Positions 1-11,559 of a stretch of 64,000 bases of DNA are shown piece by piece. This DNA is from Roseiarcus sp963770035 (lineage in GTDB: Bacteria; Pseudomonadota; Alphaproteobacteria; Rhizobiales; Beijerinckiaceae). Made by a program: the position numbers and the translations under genes. Positions within the stretch are counted from its first letter, which is position 1. Each line of letters opens with the position of its first letter. Below the pieces are notes generated by a model, which saw nothing but the letters and a program-made list of their open reading frames with translations, was not told the DNA's origin and ran no database searches. The DNA lies in NCBI GenBank assembly GCA_963770035.1, contig CAVYON010000065.1:1-64000 (forward strand), given 5' to 3'.

Positions 1-3000
1 CGCCTGTCATGGCGCCCGCGTTGATCGTGTTCGCGCCTGCGCCGAGGGCGATCGACAGCGCGCTCGTCTTCGTCGTGACCGTCAGGGCGCCGGTCAGCCC
101 GGTCGCCACGATGTTCTCGGCCAGATTGGTGACCGTCTCCGCGGCCGAGCCCGACAGCGTTAGCGTCTTACCCGCGCCCGTTGCGTTGGCGTTGACGGAC
201 ATGCTGCCGCTGGCGTTGTCGGCAATCGTCGTATTGCCGGTCCCGGTAGTCACGGACTGCGCGCCGGACCCCGTGGCGGTCACGCTGACTGCGCCGGCGC
301 CGCTCACAACCAGATTGCCTGCCAAGTTATTGACCGTCTTCGCCGCCGAGCCGCTCAGCGTCAACGTAGCGGTTCCGAGCGCCGTCGCGTCCACCGTGAC
401 GCCGCCGCCCGCAGCGCTGTCGGCGATCGACATCGGCCCCGACCCGGTGGCGATGGTCTGCGCCGCTGCGCCGGTGGCGGTGACGGTCAGCGCGCCGCTG
501 TCGCCGGCCGCATTGAGATTACCTGTCAGGCCCGTCACGGTCATCGCCGTGGGCCCGGCCAGCGTCAACAGGTTGCCGGCGCCGAGCGCAGCGGCGTTGA
601 CTGTCAACGTCCCGGAATTATTGTCCGTGATGCTGGTGGCCCCGTTGCCGGTCACCACAGTACCTATGCCGGCTTTGGACGCGTTCCCACCCAGTGTGAC
701 GACGCTCGCGCCGTTCAGGCCCAGGATCTCGGTGGATTGAGCGTAGGCGAAGTCAGCGTCCGTCAAGGTGGCTGGAGACGTCAGCTGCAACGTGTCGGTT
801 CCGGCCCCCCCGTTGATTAGAGCTGCGGCCGATACAGCCGATTCCGACGCGAAGGCGAACACGTCGTTCCCATTCGTCCCGAGATAAATGGGAGCCGACG
901 CCGGGCTTGTAATCCCAGCGATGGTCTCGGTCGCGGTGAAGACGCGGATCGCGCTGTTGTTCAGTGCGGTCGTAAAGGACCACGTTCCTCCCGCTGTCGC
1001 AATCGTGGTCCCCAGCAAGGTCGAGCCGTTAGAGAGCGTAACCGTGCTGCCGGCGGCCGCCGTGCCGGTCAGGATCCAATGGCCCCCGGAGTAGGACTCT
1101 GAGGTAATCGCCGTCAGGGCCGTGACCACCGTCACCGGCGCAAGCGACGTCGTGGCCGTGTTCCCCGCCGCATCCATCGCCATCGCGCTGAAATTATACA
1201 TCTGCCCGGGGGAGAGGCCGTTCGCCGTGAAGGCCCAGGTTCCCGCGCCGCTCGAGGTCGCCTGGCCGAGGTCCGTCGAGCCGCTGAAGATCTCGACTGC
1301 GGTGATGCTGTTGGAGCCGACCGCCTCGGCGCTCGCCGACACGGTGAACGTGTCGGAGGTCTGGTTCGTCACGCCTGACACGCTCTCGGCGGCGCTCACC
1401 GTCGGCGCCTTCGTCGCCACCGTCACCGCCGGAAGCGCGTAGGACGCCGAATTGCCCGCCGCGTCCGTCGCCTTCGCGACGAAGTTGTAGGCGCTGTCCG
1501 CGAGGCCGCTCGCCGTGAAGGTCCATGTGCCGGCGCCGCTCGACGTCGCCGCCCCGAGAGCTGTCGTTCCATTGTAGATCTCGACGCCGGTGATGCTGTC
1601 GCTGCCGACCGCCTCGGCGCTCGCCGACACGGTGAAGGTGTCTGAGGTCTGGTTTGTCACGCCCGACAGGCTTCCGGTCGCGCTGACCGTCGGCGCCTGC
1701 GTCGCCACCGCCACCGGCGCAAGCGCCACCGTTCCGGTGTTGCCTGCCGAGTCCGTCGCCTTCGCGACGAAATCGTAGGTCTGCCCGTCGGACAGGCCGT
1801 TCGCCGTGTAGCTCCAGGTCCCACCGCTCAGCGTCGCCGCGCCGAGGTCCGTCGTCCCGTTATAGATCTCCACGCCGGCAATGCTGTCGCCGGCCCCGCC
1901 CATCGCGGTCGCCGACACGGTTATCGTGTCCAAGGTCTGGTTTGTCAGGCCCGACACGCTCTCGCTGGCGCTCACCGTCGGCGCCTGCGCCGCCTCCGTC
2001 ACCGGCGCCAGCGCGAAAGAGGCCGAATTGCCCGCCGCGTCCTTCGCCGTCGCGACAAAGTCGTATGTCTGCCCGGCGGCGAGCCCGCTCGCGGTGAAGC
2101 TCCACGTCCCGTCGCCGTTCTGTGTCGCCGCGCCGAACGCCGTTGCTCCGTTGTAGATTTCAACGCTCTTGATGCTGTCGCCGCTGACCGCCTCGGCGGT
2201 CGCCGTCACCGTGATCGTGTCCGAGGTCTGGTTGACTACGCCTGACGCCGTCTCGGTCGCGTTCACCGTCGGCGCCTGCGTCGCCACCGTGTAGCCAATC
2301 GGGCTGGAGGAACCTGTATTGCCAACGAGATCAATATCCACCGCCACGATGGCGTTCGCGCCTTCGTTCAGAAGTCACCGGCGTCGCCGTTGACCACGAC
2401 CCGTCAGCCTGAACCGTTGCCGTTCCCACCACCGCGCCGTTGTCATAGAGCGTCACCGTCGTCCCGACGACCTCGCTCTCCAGACTTTCGGTCACAGTGC
2501 CGCCGATCGTCTGGCTCGCCTGATTGGTCAAGCCGCCGACGCTCGTGATTGCGATCGCTGGAGTCTGGGTGTCGAGCGTATACGCCACCGCGCTCGATGA
2601 TCCTGTGTTGCCCGCAAGGTCCGTGTCCGTCGCCACGATGCTGTTCAAGCCTTCGGTCAGCGAGATCGACGTTGACCAATTCCCGCCCGCCCCAACGATC
2701 GCCGCGCCGAGCGCCGTCAAGCCATTGTTGTCGTACAGGGTCACAGTCGAACCGACGACGTTGCCCCCTACGCTCTCGCTCACGGTGCCGCTGATCGTCA
2801 GGGATGGTATATTTGTCTGGCTAGCCACGTTGGCGATCGCAACCGCCGGCGTTTCCGTGTCCACGGTCACCGGCACAAGCGTCGCTGTTCCGATGTTCCC
2901 AGCGGCGTCCTTCGCCTTCGCGATGAAGTTGTAGGTCTGCCCGTCGGACAGGCCGCTCGCCGTGAAGCTCCAGGTTCCGTCGATGTTATGAGTCGCCGCG

Positions 3001-6000
3001 CCGAGATCCGTCGCTCCGTTATAGATCTCCACTCCGGCGATGCTGTCGCCGCCGACGATCTCGGCGGTTGCCGTCACCGTGATCGTGTCCGAGGTCTGAT
3101 TCGTCAGACCCGACACGCTCTCGGTCGCGCTCACGGTCGGCGGCTGCTCCGCCACCGTCACCGGCGCAAGCGAATAGGCGGCCGTATTGCCCGCTGCGTC
3201 CGTCGCTGTCGCGACAAAGTCGTATGTCTGCCCGGCGGCAAGCCCGCTCGCGGTGAAGCTCCACGTCCCGTCGCCGTTCTGTGTCGCCGCGCCGAACGCC
3301 GCTGCTCCGTTGTAGATTTCAACGCTCTTGATGCTGTCGCCGCTGACCGCCTCGGCGGTCGCCGTCACGGTGATCGTGTCCGAGGTCTGGTTGACTACGC
3401 CCGATGCCGTCTCGGTCGCGCTCACCGTCGGCGCCTGCGTTGCCACCGTGTAGCCAATCGGGCTGGAGGAACCTGTATTGCCAACGAGATCGATATCCAC
3501 CGCCACGATGGCGTTCGCGCCTTCGTTCAGAAGTCACCGCCGTCGCCGTTGACCACGACCCGTCAGCCTGAACCGTTGCCGTTCCCACCACCGCGCCGTT
3601 GTCATAGAGCGTCACCGTCGTCCCGACGACCTCGCTCTCCAGACTTTCGGTCACAGTGCCGCCAATCGTCTGGCTCGCCTGATTGGTCAAGCCGCCAACG
3701 CTCGTGATTGCGATCGCTGGAGTCTGGGTGTCGAGCGTATACACCACCGCGCTCGACGATCCGGTGTTACCCGCCAGGTCCGTGTCCGTCGCCACGATGC
3801 TGTTCAAGCCTTCGGCTAGCGAAATCGACGTTGACCAATTCCCGCCCGCCCCAACGAGCGCTGTACCGAGCGCCGTCGTCGAGCCGTTGTCGTACAGGGT
3901 CACCGTCGAGCCGACGACGTTGCCCTCCACGCTCTCGGTCACGGCGCCGCTGATGGTCAGGGATGGAATGTTCGTCTGACCGCCCGCGTTGGCGATTGCA
4001 ACCGCCGGCGTCTCCGTGTCCACCGTCACCGGCGCAAGCGTCGCTGTTCCGATGTTCCCTGCGGCGTCCTTCGCCTTCGCGACGAAGTTGTAGGTCTGCC
4101 CGTCGGACAGGCCGCTCGCCGTGAAGCTCCAGGTTCCGTCGATGTTATGAGTCGCCGCGCCGACATCCGTCGCTCCGTTATAGATCTCCACTGAGGCAAT
4201 GCTGTCGCCGCCGGCGACCTCGGGGGTTGCCGTCACCGTGATCGTGTCCGAGGTCTGGTTCGTCAGGCCCGACACGCTCTCGGTCGCGCTCACGGTCGGC
4301 GGCTGCTCCGCCACCGTCACCGGCGCAAGCGAATAGGCGGCCGTATTGCCCGCTGCGTCCGTCGCTGTCGCGATGAAATTGTAAGTGCCGTCGACCAAGC
4401 CGCTCGCGGTGAAGCTCCAGCTTCCCCCGGCGATCGACGTCGCCGCGCCGAGATCTGTCGCGCCGTTGTAGATCTCAACCCCGGTGATGCTGTCGCCGCC
4501 GAACGCCTCGGCGCTCGCCTGCACCAGGATCATGTCCGAGGTCTGTGTCGTCGCACCCGACAGGGTCTCGCTCGCGGTCACCGTCGGCGCCTGCGTCGCC
4601 ACCGACACCGGCGCGAGCATCGCCGATCCAATGTTGCCAGCCGTGTCGGTTGCCTGGGCGATGAAGTTGTAGGTCTGCCCGTCGACGAGGCCGCTCGCAC
4701 TGAAGCTCCACGTCCCGCCGTTCAGCGTCGCCGCGCCGAGGTCCGTCGTCCCGTTGAAGATTTCGACTGTTTTGATGCTGTCGCCGACTCCCGCCTCGGC
4801 GGTTGCCGTGACGGTAATCGTGTCCGAGGTCTGGTTCGTCAGGACCGGCAGACTCCCGCTGGCGATGACCTGAGGCGTTCCGGTAGCCACCGTCACCGGC
4901 GCAAGCGCGTAAGACGCGGCATTGCCCACCGTATCGGTCGCCTTCCCAACGAAATTGTAGGTCTGGCCGTCGGCGAGGCCGCCCGCGGTGAACGTCCAGA
5001 TCCCGCCCGCGCCCAGCGTCGCCGCACCGAGGTCCGTCATTCCGTTATAGATCTCGACTCCGGCAATGCTGTCGCCGCCGACCGCTTCGGCGGTCGCCGT
5101 TACCGAAATGACATCTGAGGTCAGGTTCGTTAGACCCGACGGAATCTCCGTCGCGCTGATCGTCGGCGCTTGCGTCGCCACCGACACCGGCGCGAGCGGA
5201 GCAGAGGCCACATTGCCCGCCGCATCCGTGGCCTTCGCGATGAAATTGTATGTGCCGTCGGCCAAGCCGCTCGCGGTGAAGCTCCAGGCCCCGCCGCTGC
5301 CGAACGTGGCGGCGCCGACGTCGGTCGTTCCGTTGAAGATCTCGACGCTGGCGATGCTGTCGCCGCCGACCGCTTCGGCGGTCGCCGTCCCCGTGATCGA
5401 GTCCGATGTCAGCTTCGTCAGGCCCGACACGCTCTCGCTCGCGGTCACCGTCGGCGGAATCGTGTCCAGGGTGTACACGACGGGTGCTGACTGGCCGATC
5501 AGTGTGGACTTATCCGTGTCCTTGGCGACGATCGTGTGCGTCCCGTCGCCCGACAGCGTCACCGTCGTCGACCAGCTGCCGTCCGCCTGAACCAGCGCCG
5601 CGCCCAGCGCCGTCGTCGAGCCATTGTCGTAAAGCGTCACGGTTGTTCCGACGACCTGGCTCTCAGTCGGCTCCGTTACTGAGCCGCTGATCGTCTGGCT
5701 TGCCTGATTGACAAAGCCGCCGACGCCGCCGATCGCCACGACCGGTGCGGTGAAGATGAACGTCGCGCCGGCGACGGCGCTCGAGCCTTCCGTGATCGTG
5801 ACATTGTGCAACACGGGTACGCCCTGCGGCGAAAGCGAAGAGATCGCCAGCGCACCGTCGTTGAAAACCAGCGTCAGGTCGTCTCCGCTCAGTGTGGCCG
5901 TCGGCGCGCCCGCGCCGGTCCCGACAGCCGACGTCTGGATCGAGATGACGTTCGAGTTGACGCCGGCCGTTTTGATGCGGACGTCGACATTGCCGTCGCC

Positions 6001-9000
6001 GGTGATCGAGAACGTCAGGTTCGAGCCATCGCCGGTCGCTGACTGGAGATCGGCGCGCATCGGCAGGTAATCAACGTGGGTAACGTCGTCTTGCGTCGCG
6101 CCGAGGGTGACGGTGAAAGCCTCTGGCGTGGTGGGGGTGGCGGAGTCGTTTGCGAGGAAGACGCTGTTTGTGTCGTAAGCGTACCAGGCGCCCGCGTTCT
6201 CGATGACCTGCCCGGCCGCGCCATTGACCACGTTCAGCGCCATTGCGCCGAGATCCGGCTCGGCCGCGCTTGGCGTGACCGTGGCGGAGATGACGGCGTT
6301 GCCAGTGGCGTTGGCGCTGGTCGATTCGGAGATCGTGGCGGCCTGCTCGGCGGCGATGCGCTGCGCGAGGTCCTCGGTGGTCACGAACTCATAGCCCGCG
6401 TTGTATGCGTACTGGATGAAACTTTGGTACAAGGCTTCGGAGTAGCCGGGAGGCGTCGTTCCCGGGCCATTCGTCGGCCAGTCGGTAATGCCATAGTCAT
6501 GCCACGGCCAGACGATAATCGGCGTTGCGGAATTCGAAGACACTTGGTTGAAGAGCGATTCCCAGTCGGCAAGGGTGGACGTAGGAGTCTTGCCTTCGTA
6601 TTGGAGTTCGGAGAAGTCGAACGTCATGTTCGGGGCAATGTAGACTGAGCTTGTATTGCCCGGGGTGACGTAGCCGAACGCGTTGGGGGAGCCGGAACCG
6701 ACGCCGGTCCACCCGCCGCTGACGTAGCCGGTCAGGCCGCCGGACGTGGACGGGAAGTAAGACAGGATTTGCTGCGAGTCGGGGAGATAGTCGTTGGCGC
6801 CGGGTACCGCCGCGCCGGCGACCGTGATGCCGAGCTGCTGGTCTATGGTTGAGGCGGACTGACCGAACTCATAGGCGTAGGTGAAGTTAGGATTGCTGCC
6901 GGCTGTGTCGGTGGCGCCGGTCGACAAGAAATTGGTGTTCTCCGCAGGAACTGCGAAATCAAGCGTCGTTCCAGACGCTATCTGGTTGATGACGCCGGTG
7001 TTGGCGCTCCCGTATCCCCCTGGCTGATAGGTCAGATCCAGAGTATAGCCTCCGGCCGGATTGACGGAATACCCTGAGATGTAGGTGTAATAGGGACTCG
7101 TCAAAGTCGCCGACCCGAGGTCGCCGGCGGCGTCGGTTACGATCATGCCCAGCGTGGCGCCGTTGTAGGACGGCAAGGCGCTCACGTTCACCTGAGTGGC
7201 GCCGGCTGTCGTAGTGCCAATTGTGGTCGTCGTCACCGGCGTGGTGGGCTGCGACGGATCAATGAGATGGGTTAAGGAGTGCGTGCCGATCTCGTTGCCC
7301 ATCTGGAGGAGTTGGTCGTAGTAGGGTTTGGAGACGGTCCAATTTGTGGAGTTCTCGTTGGCTGGATTGGCGTTGTCGCCGATGTTGACGTAGTAGCTGC
7401 CGACAAAGTCGTATTGCTGCTGCAAATATGCCAGGATCGACAAATTACTTTGATCTGCAGAATTTACTGAACTTACCGGCGTATTCAGCAGGACGTCGTA
7501 GATGCCGTTCTCGCCGGCGCCGGGCGAAACGTCCGACGGGAACTGCGACTGATCCATGTCCGTCCGCGAGTTCAGGACGCCGCTGAACCGCGTGATGTCG
7601 ATCGAAAGGCTCGGCGCCGTGCCAAATACAGTGTTCTGGATGACGTGCTGCAGCAGATTGCTGTCGCCCATCAGGTTGGTGGTTGCGAACTCAGTGTTCG
7701 TGCCGCCCGTGGTCGTCTGTTCGACGCCCGGCAATATGGCGCCGCCCTGAATGTTGATGTCGGCGATCGTGGTAGCCGGCTGCGTGTAGCCCGTGAAGGT
7801 TAGATAGCCGGTGCCCGTGTAGTAGCCCTGCGTCGTCCCGGCAAACTCTCCGCTTGCCCCGCCGATCAATTGCCCAGACGTGTAGCCGGCGAGAATCGGA
7901 TTGTTGTTCGAGAGCGCCGTCGAATCGGGTGTTACCGAATAGGTCGACGTCCCAAACCCGCCGTTCGCCAGATTGAGCAGGTTCTGCATGGTGGCGTAGG
8001 GATTGCCCGGCAACGCATTGCCGTTCTGATCGTTGGTCATGAAATCGCCGGCCGTGATGATCGGCACGTGATAGTTGTAGACCACTTGGGACAACGCGTT
8101 GGCGATCGCAGAGGCTTGGCTCGACTGGACGTCCTGGAAGCTCGGGAAAATGATAGCGCTGTATTGCGAGAGGTTCGCGACGTTGGTGAGATCGGCTTCC
8201 GTCAAGAGGTCATAGGAGACTCCGGCCGCTCGCGCCTGTTGCTGCGCCGCCATGAACAGGTCGGAGTAGGCGCTTTCGCCGGCCGGACCGCCGCCATCGT
8301 AAAGCGCGGCAGTTGTCGACGAATAGACGATCGCGACCTTCTTGATCTGGTGATTGATGGAAACAAGCGTTGATGGATCAACGATCGTGTATGGGGAATT
8401 GCTGGAGAAGTCGGTCGGCAAACCCTGGGCGTTGTTGATTAGGGCGTCGAAATTGATGGAGGTCGGAGCAGTCCCTCCGGTTGGCGTCAAGTCCGACTGC
8501 GGGATCGCGAGTTCGATGCTCTCTCCATTGCTCGACACGCCGAAAGGAAGCGGGTTGCCGCCATTGACCAGCGTTGGCGTGCCGTTGGAGGTCAACGAGT
8601 AAAGGAAGGGCTCAAGCTCGCTATTCGAGCCGTATGAGAACACCACTTCATACTCGGCGCCGACGTTCTCGCCGACGGCGCCGAACGGGCTGTAGCCTGT
8701 CGCGCTGTTCTGATCGGTGTCGAGATAGATCGTGGTGCCGGGGCCGATGGGTGAGTCCGCGGAGTTCGTCGCGTCGATGCCGATCACATATGTCTTGCCG
8801 AGGCTCGCATCGCTCAAGAGCGCGCCGAAGACCTGATAGCCAGCGACGGCGTTTCCTGACGTCACCACCGTGTCGCCGGCCGGCCAGTCGGTGAATGTTC
8901 CGTCGAGGCTGATCGTATTGTCGATCGTCGTTGGCGTCTGCGCAGCTGGATCGGATATGACGAATTGCGGTACGGCGGCGCTGAAGACGGCAGGCAGAGC

Positions 9001-9493
9001 CCCGCCCGCTCCATTGTTGAGCAGAACGTCGAAATTGATCGAGGTCGGAGCGGAACCGCCGGTCGGCGTCAGAAGCGATTGCACAATCGCCAGTTCCACG
9101 CTCTCGCCGTTGCTCGACACGCCAAACGGGATGGGCGCGCCGCCGTTAAGAAGCGTCGGCGCGCCGCCAGAGGTGACTGAATAGAGATAGGGCAGCGAGT
9201 TCGGGACCGAACTCGACGTAATACTCAGCCCCGATATTGCCGAACGGGCTGTAACCGGTCGCGTCGTTCTGATCGGTGTTCAAATAGATGATTGTGCCGG
9301 GGCCGATGACCGCATCGTTGGAATTGGTTGCATCGATGCCGATCACATAGGTGTTGCCGAGCGTGGCATCGTTGAGGAATGCGCCGTAGACCTGATAGCC
9401 GGCGACGGCGTTGTTGGCCGTCATGATCATGGCGTTCGCCGGCCAGTCCGCAAACGTTCCGTCGAGCGTGATGTTCGCAATTGTCGTCGCCAT
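1..9493 (-). CDS. giant multidomain polysaccharide deacetylase / Ig-like repeat surface protein (partial, frameshifted)
   Basis: One gene read from 9493 leftwards and continuing past the window edge (over 3,160 residues). Residues about 8-130 and 185-310 are two copies of a CBM9-like unit that begins LDGTFADWP / LDGTFTDWP. Residues about 380-620 look like a flavodoxin/amidotransferase-like fold. Residues about 630-1,030 are a NodB-type polysaccharide deacetylase, with SRTDMDQ near 7550 and the metal-binding GNEIGTHSLTH near 7280. From about 5760 down to 1150 come tandem Ig-like domains with VTLYDNG and VEIYNG signatures. Below 1150 lie repeats such as NGGAGTDTLQL typical of secreted alphaproteobacterial surface proteins. 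No Sec signal is seen, so type I export is inferred. The frame breaks at about 9210, 3530 and 2370; removing one base at each restores it. Likely role: exopolysaccharide modification or adhesion at the cell surface. Confidence 0.75.
1150..5760 (-). repeat. array of about 16 bacterial Ig-like domain repeats
   Basis: Units of roughly 90 codons recur within the giant gene. Type A carries the signature SDTITVTATAE then VEIYNG and GTWSFTASGL. Type B carries TNQASQTIGGTVTES then VTLYDNG and GSWST. Neighbouring type A units match over long DNA stretches, for example around 3000-3260 and 4140-4360, so recent duplication or gene conversion is likely. Such stalks usually hold a catalytic or binding head away from the cell. 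Confidence 0.8.
2040..4370 (-). repeat. tandem duplication of a 1,159-bp unit (four Ig domains each)
   Basis: About 2040-3198 and 3199-4370 are near-identical head-to-tail copies offset by exactly 1,159 bases (for example cttcgttcagaagtcacc begins at 2362 and at 3521). 1,159 is one more than a multiple of three, and each copy contains the same +1 frame break. A unit without the extra base would be 1,158 bp and in frame. Confidence 0.8.
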
Positions 9494-9506
9494 AGGAGAA
9501 TCTCCT
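9494..9506 (-). promoter_or_regulatory. hairpin containing the ribosome binding site of the giant gene
   Basis: Read on the minus strand, AGGAG-ATT-CTCCT lies directly before the ATG at 9493. The AGGAG is an ideally placed Shine-Dalgarno sequence and is also one arm of a perfect 5-bp stem, so the hairpin could mask it. This is sequence observation; a regulatory role is inference. Confidence 0.4.
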
Positions 9507-9525
9507 CAAACGATTTCAGCCAGGC

Positions 9526-9984
9526 TCAGGCCTGACGATGAGAACGGAGGGCGGAACCACGGGAACGGCTCCTTGCGCAAATTGAAGTCGCCAAGCCGGT
9601 TCGCCTAAGCATCCAGCTCCCAGCCGGACACGGCCGGCGACGAAGGGCTTTCGGCGACGGTTCGGCGCGTCGCTTCGTCGACCATTTCATGCGTGTTCGG
9701 GACAGGCCGTCTCCCGGTGTCGCCGCAAAACTCCAGTTGCCCAGGCTTGGAGTGGCGGACGCAGGCGTCGCTCTTCCGCACCTCGACGGATCGAGACGAA
9801 TACTGAGTATCCGCGGGCGCAGGTTCTCGATTGGTTCAGCGCCGTCCGGCCAAACGAAGAACGTGAGCGGCTCCGAAAGCGGATAGCCTAATACGGCAGT
9901 GGAGAAGTCAGGCTTCGCCGCCACCTGCCGCTGGTCGATTACCATCCGCGACGGCGCCTCGAAAATCCGATCGTCACATCGCAT
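9526..9984 (-). CDS. hypothetical protein, doubtful
   Basis: A 152-residue open frame between the giant gene and the response regulator gene. I recognise no family. The N-terminal two thirds (for example FFVWPDGAEPIENLRPR) look protein-like, but the C-terminal third is rich in Arg and Ser like an out-of-frame read. Shifting frame near 9800 gives a more natural ending with VRHSKPGQLEFCGDTGRR and a stop near 9607. It may therefore be another gene with an inserted base, or not a gene at all. Confidence 0.25.
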   Translation of the reverse strand: MRCDDRIFEAPSRMVIDQRQVAAKPDFSTAVLGYPLSEPLTFFVWPDGAEPIENLRPRILSIRLDPSRCGRATPASATPSLGNWSFAATPGDGLSRTRMKWSTKRRAEPSPKALRRRPCPAGSWMLRRTGLATSICARSRSRGSALRSHRQA

Positions 9985-10251
9985 GTCTTTACCGCCCCAA
10001 GTCTGAATCTATGAATTACTCAGGCAAAAAATGGCTTGCACCCAATAGTCGACGCCTAGCGATGCTGTTCTGCGCCCGGGCTCGCACGCAATACAGCGTT
10101 CGCGGAACATTCTTACGTTTCACGCAGTGCAACCCGCACGAAGCCGTTGCCTCGCGTCAGCGCGCGACGTCACGCGCAGCTTCCCTAACGGAGCTAACAG
10201 ACGGCAAAGCGCGGGGTGGTGTCCAGCATAAAACTCTGTTTTACGTCAGAT

Positions 10252-11056
10252 CTAATTCAAAGGCAGCTCATCTGCTGTCCCAAACATATGCTTTTTTGAC
10301 ATCATGGCAATTTCGGTACGATTTTTTGCTTTCAACTTCGTCATAATGTGCCTGACATGCACCTTTACAGTGTTCTCGGTCATGTCCAAACTTTTGGCAA
10401 TCGCTTTATTTGACTTGGCTAGCTCGATTGCCCGAACAACGGAAAGCTCCCTGGCGGTGAGCAGCGCACAGGGTCTGCCGACCGGTTCAGGCGAAATCCT
10501 CCCGCCGATGCGTGATATATGGTTGGGCAGGCAATCCATCGGAACGTACGTCCCCCCCGCAAGAACAATTTGCGTCACCGCCACCGCCACTTCGAATTTT
10601 GTCGTCAGAGGAACGTATCCCTTTGCGCCTCGTGAAACGGCGGCATTAATAAAGTCCAACCTGGAAGGGCCGATGACTATTATTGGAACACTCGAATCAA
10701 TCTCAAGTAATTTGCAAAAAGAATTCTGCGACAATATCTTCATCCATCTCCGACCATGAGAGAAAGACAACGCTCGACTTTGCCCTTTCCTTATCCTGTT
10801 GATAGTCTTCAACGCTTGAATAAGCGCGTATATTAGCGCGTAACGCTAATTCCAGACCGATCCGGAGGCATTCCCTCATGAAGGAGCGCCCTTCGATCAC
10901 GCTAATGACTTTGCCCGCGATGTTTGGGACATCATGTTCCCCGGCGCCAGTTCGACGGAGCAAATGCGAACTCTCGCCATCGTTCCGTCGATCTTCGGCA
11001 TACGCAGCATACGAAGCCTCAGCCTGTCGGAACCATAAAGCTCCTTCCCCCGTCAT
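10252..11056 (-). CDS. LuxR/NarL-type response regulator, frameshifted
   Basis: Two overlapping frames form one regulator. The first (11056 to about 10712) has receiver-like sequence KVISVIEGRSFMRECLRIGL. The second (about 10712 to 10252) resumes with VPIIVIGPSRLDFINAAVSRGAKGYVP and ends in a LuxR helix-turn-helix (LTARELSVVRAIELAKSNKA then NTVKVHVRHIMTKLKAKNR). The join lies in a T5 run on the minus strand; dropping one T restores the frame. The receiver lacks a clear phospho-acceptor Asp at the usual place, so it may be phosphorylation-independent. The start is uncertain: the first 40 residues do not look conserved and a later start near 10930 is possible. The AT-rich composition differs from the neighbours. 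Confidence 0.65.
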
Positions 11057-11145
11057 CGGAATCCCCCGAAAATAATAGCCTTGCCCCTAAAAAACTGAGG
11101 CATCTTGTGATATTTCGCACAACGCTCACTGGAATCTTTACACCC

Positions 11146-11181
11146 TATCCTGTTGTCCAGGATAACTAAGCGTTATATAAC
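11146..11181. promoter_or_regulatory. pair of palindromes upstream of the response regulator
   Basis: TATCCTG-ttgtc-CAGGATA (11146-11164) is a 7-bp inverted repeat. GTTATATAAC (11172-11181) is a perfect 10-bp palindrome, followed by ACAAC-tatcgg-GTTGT. They sit 90-125 bp upstream of the longest start of the minus-strand regulator in a locally AT-rich stretch, so they are candidate operators or promoter elements. Confidence 0.3.
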
Positions 11182-11559
11182 AACTATCGGGTTGTCAAGC
11201 GCTGTGGGAGTTTCTAAGATCGGGTTAAAGACCAAAGGCCACTCTAGGCGACGATTTCCGCCACGCTGCCGCTGCGGAAGCGCAGTTTTTCACCCCGTTG
11301 TTCCCACAGAAGGCATATTTCTTTACCGCATCGCGTCTGCGGAACCTTTGTTTCTCGATGATGGTCTTACTCGGTTGTGCCCCGTTGCACGTAACAACCG
11401 CTGCGCGTCAGCCGAAGCGCGGCTCGCGCAAATGACCAAATCCGCCTGGTTGAGCAATTCAATTGCGGATTTGGTTAAGCCGCATTGGACCTTGGTGGCC
11501 CGTAAGTGGTCATGCCCAGCCCTTACCGTGACCGTGCGAGAGATATTCACGGGGGTCGG
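11182..11559. other. intergenic region without a recognisable gene
   Basis: Open frames exist on both strands here (up to 141 codons on plus), but none resembles a known family or has a convincing start. The region separates the response regulator from IS66 remnants and may be degraded insertion-sequence or flanking DNA. Confidence 0.4.

Noticed and set aside
2331..3506. Separate 391-residue Ig-domain gene
   Set aside because: It is the middle piece of the giant gene between two frame breaks; it has no ribosome site and starts in mid-domain.
9146..9493. Separate 115-residue CBM-like gene
   Set aside because: It is the N-terminus of the giant gene; its last 30 residues are out of frame after the break near 9210.
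10011..10346. 111-codon plus-strand frame near the response regulator
   Set aside because: Overlaps the regulator's helix-turn-helix coding region on the other strand and shows no recognisable features.
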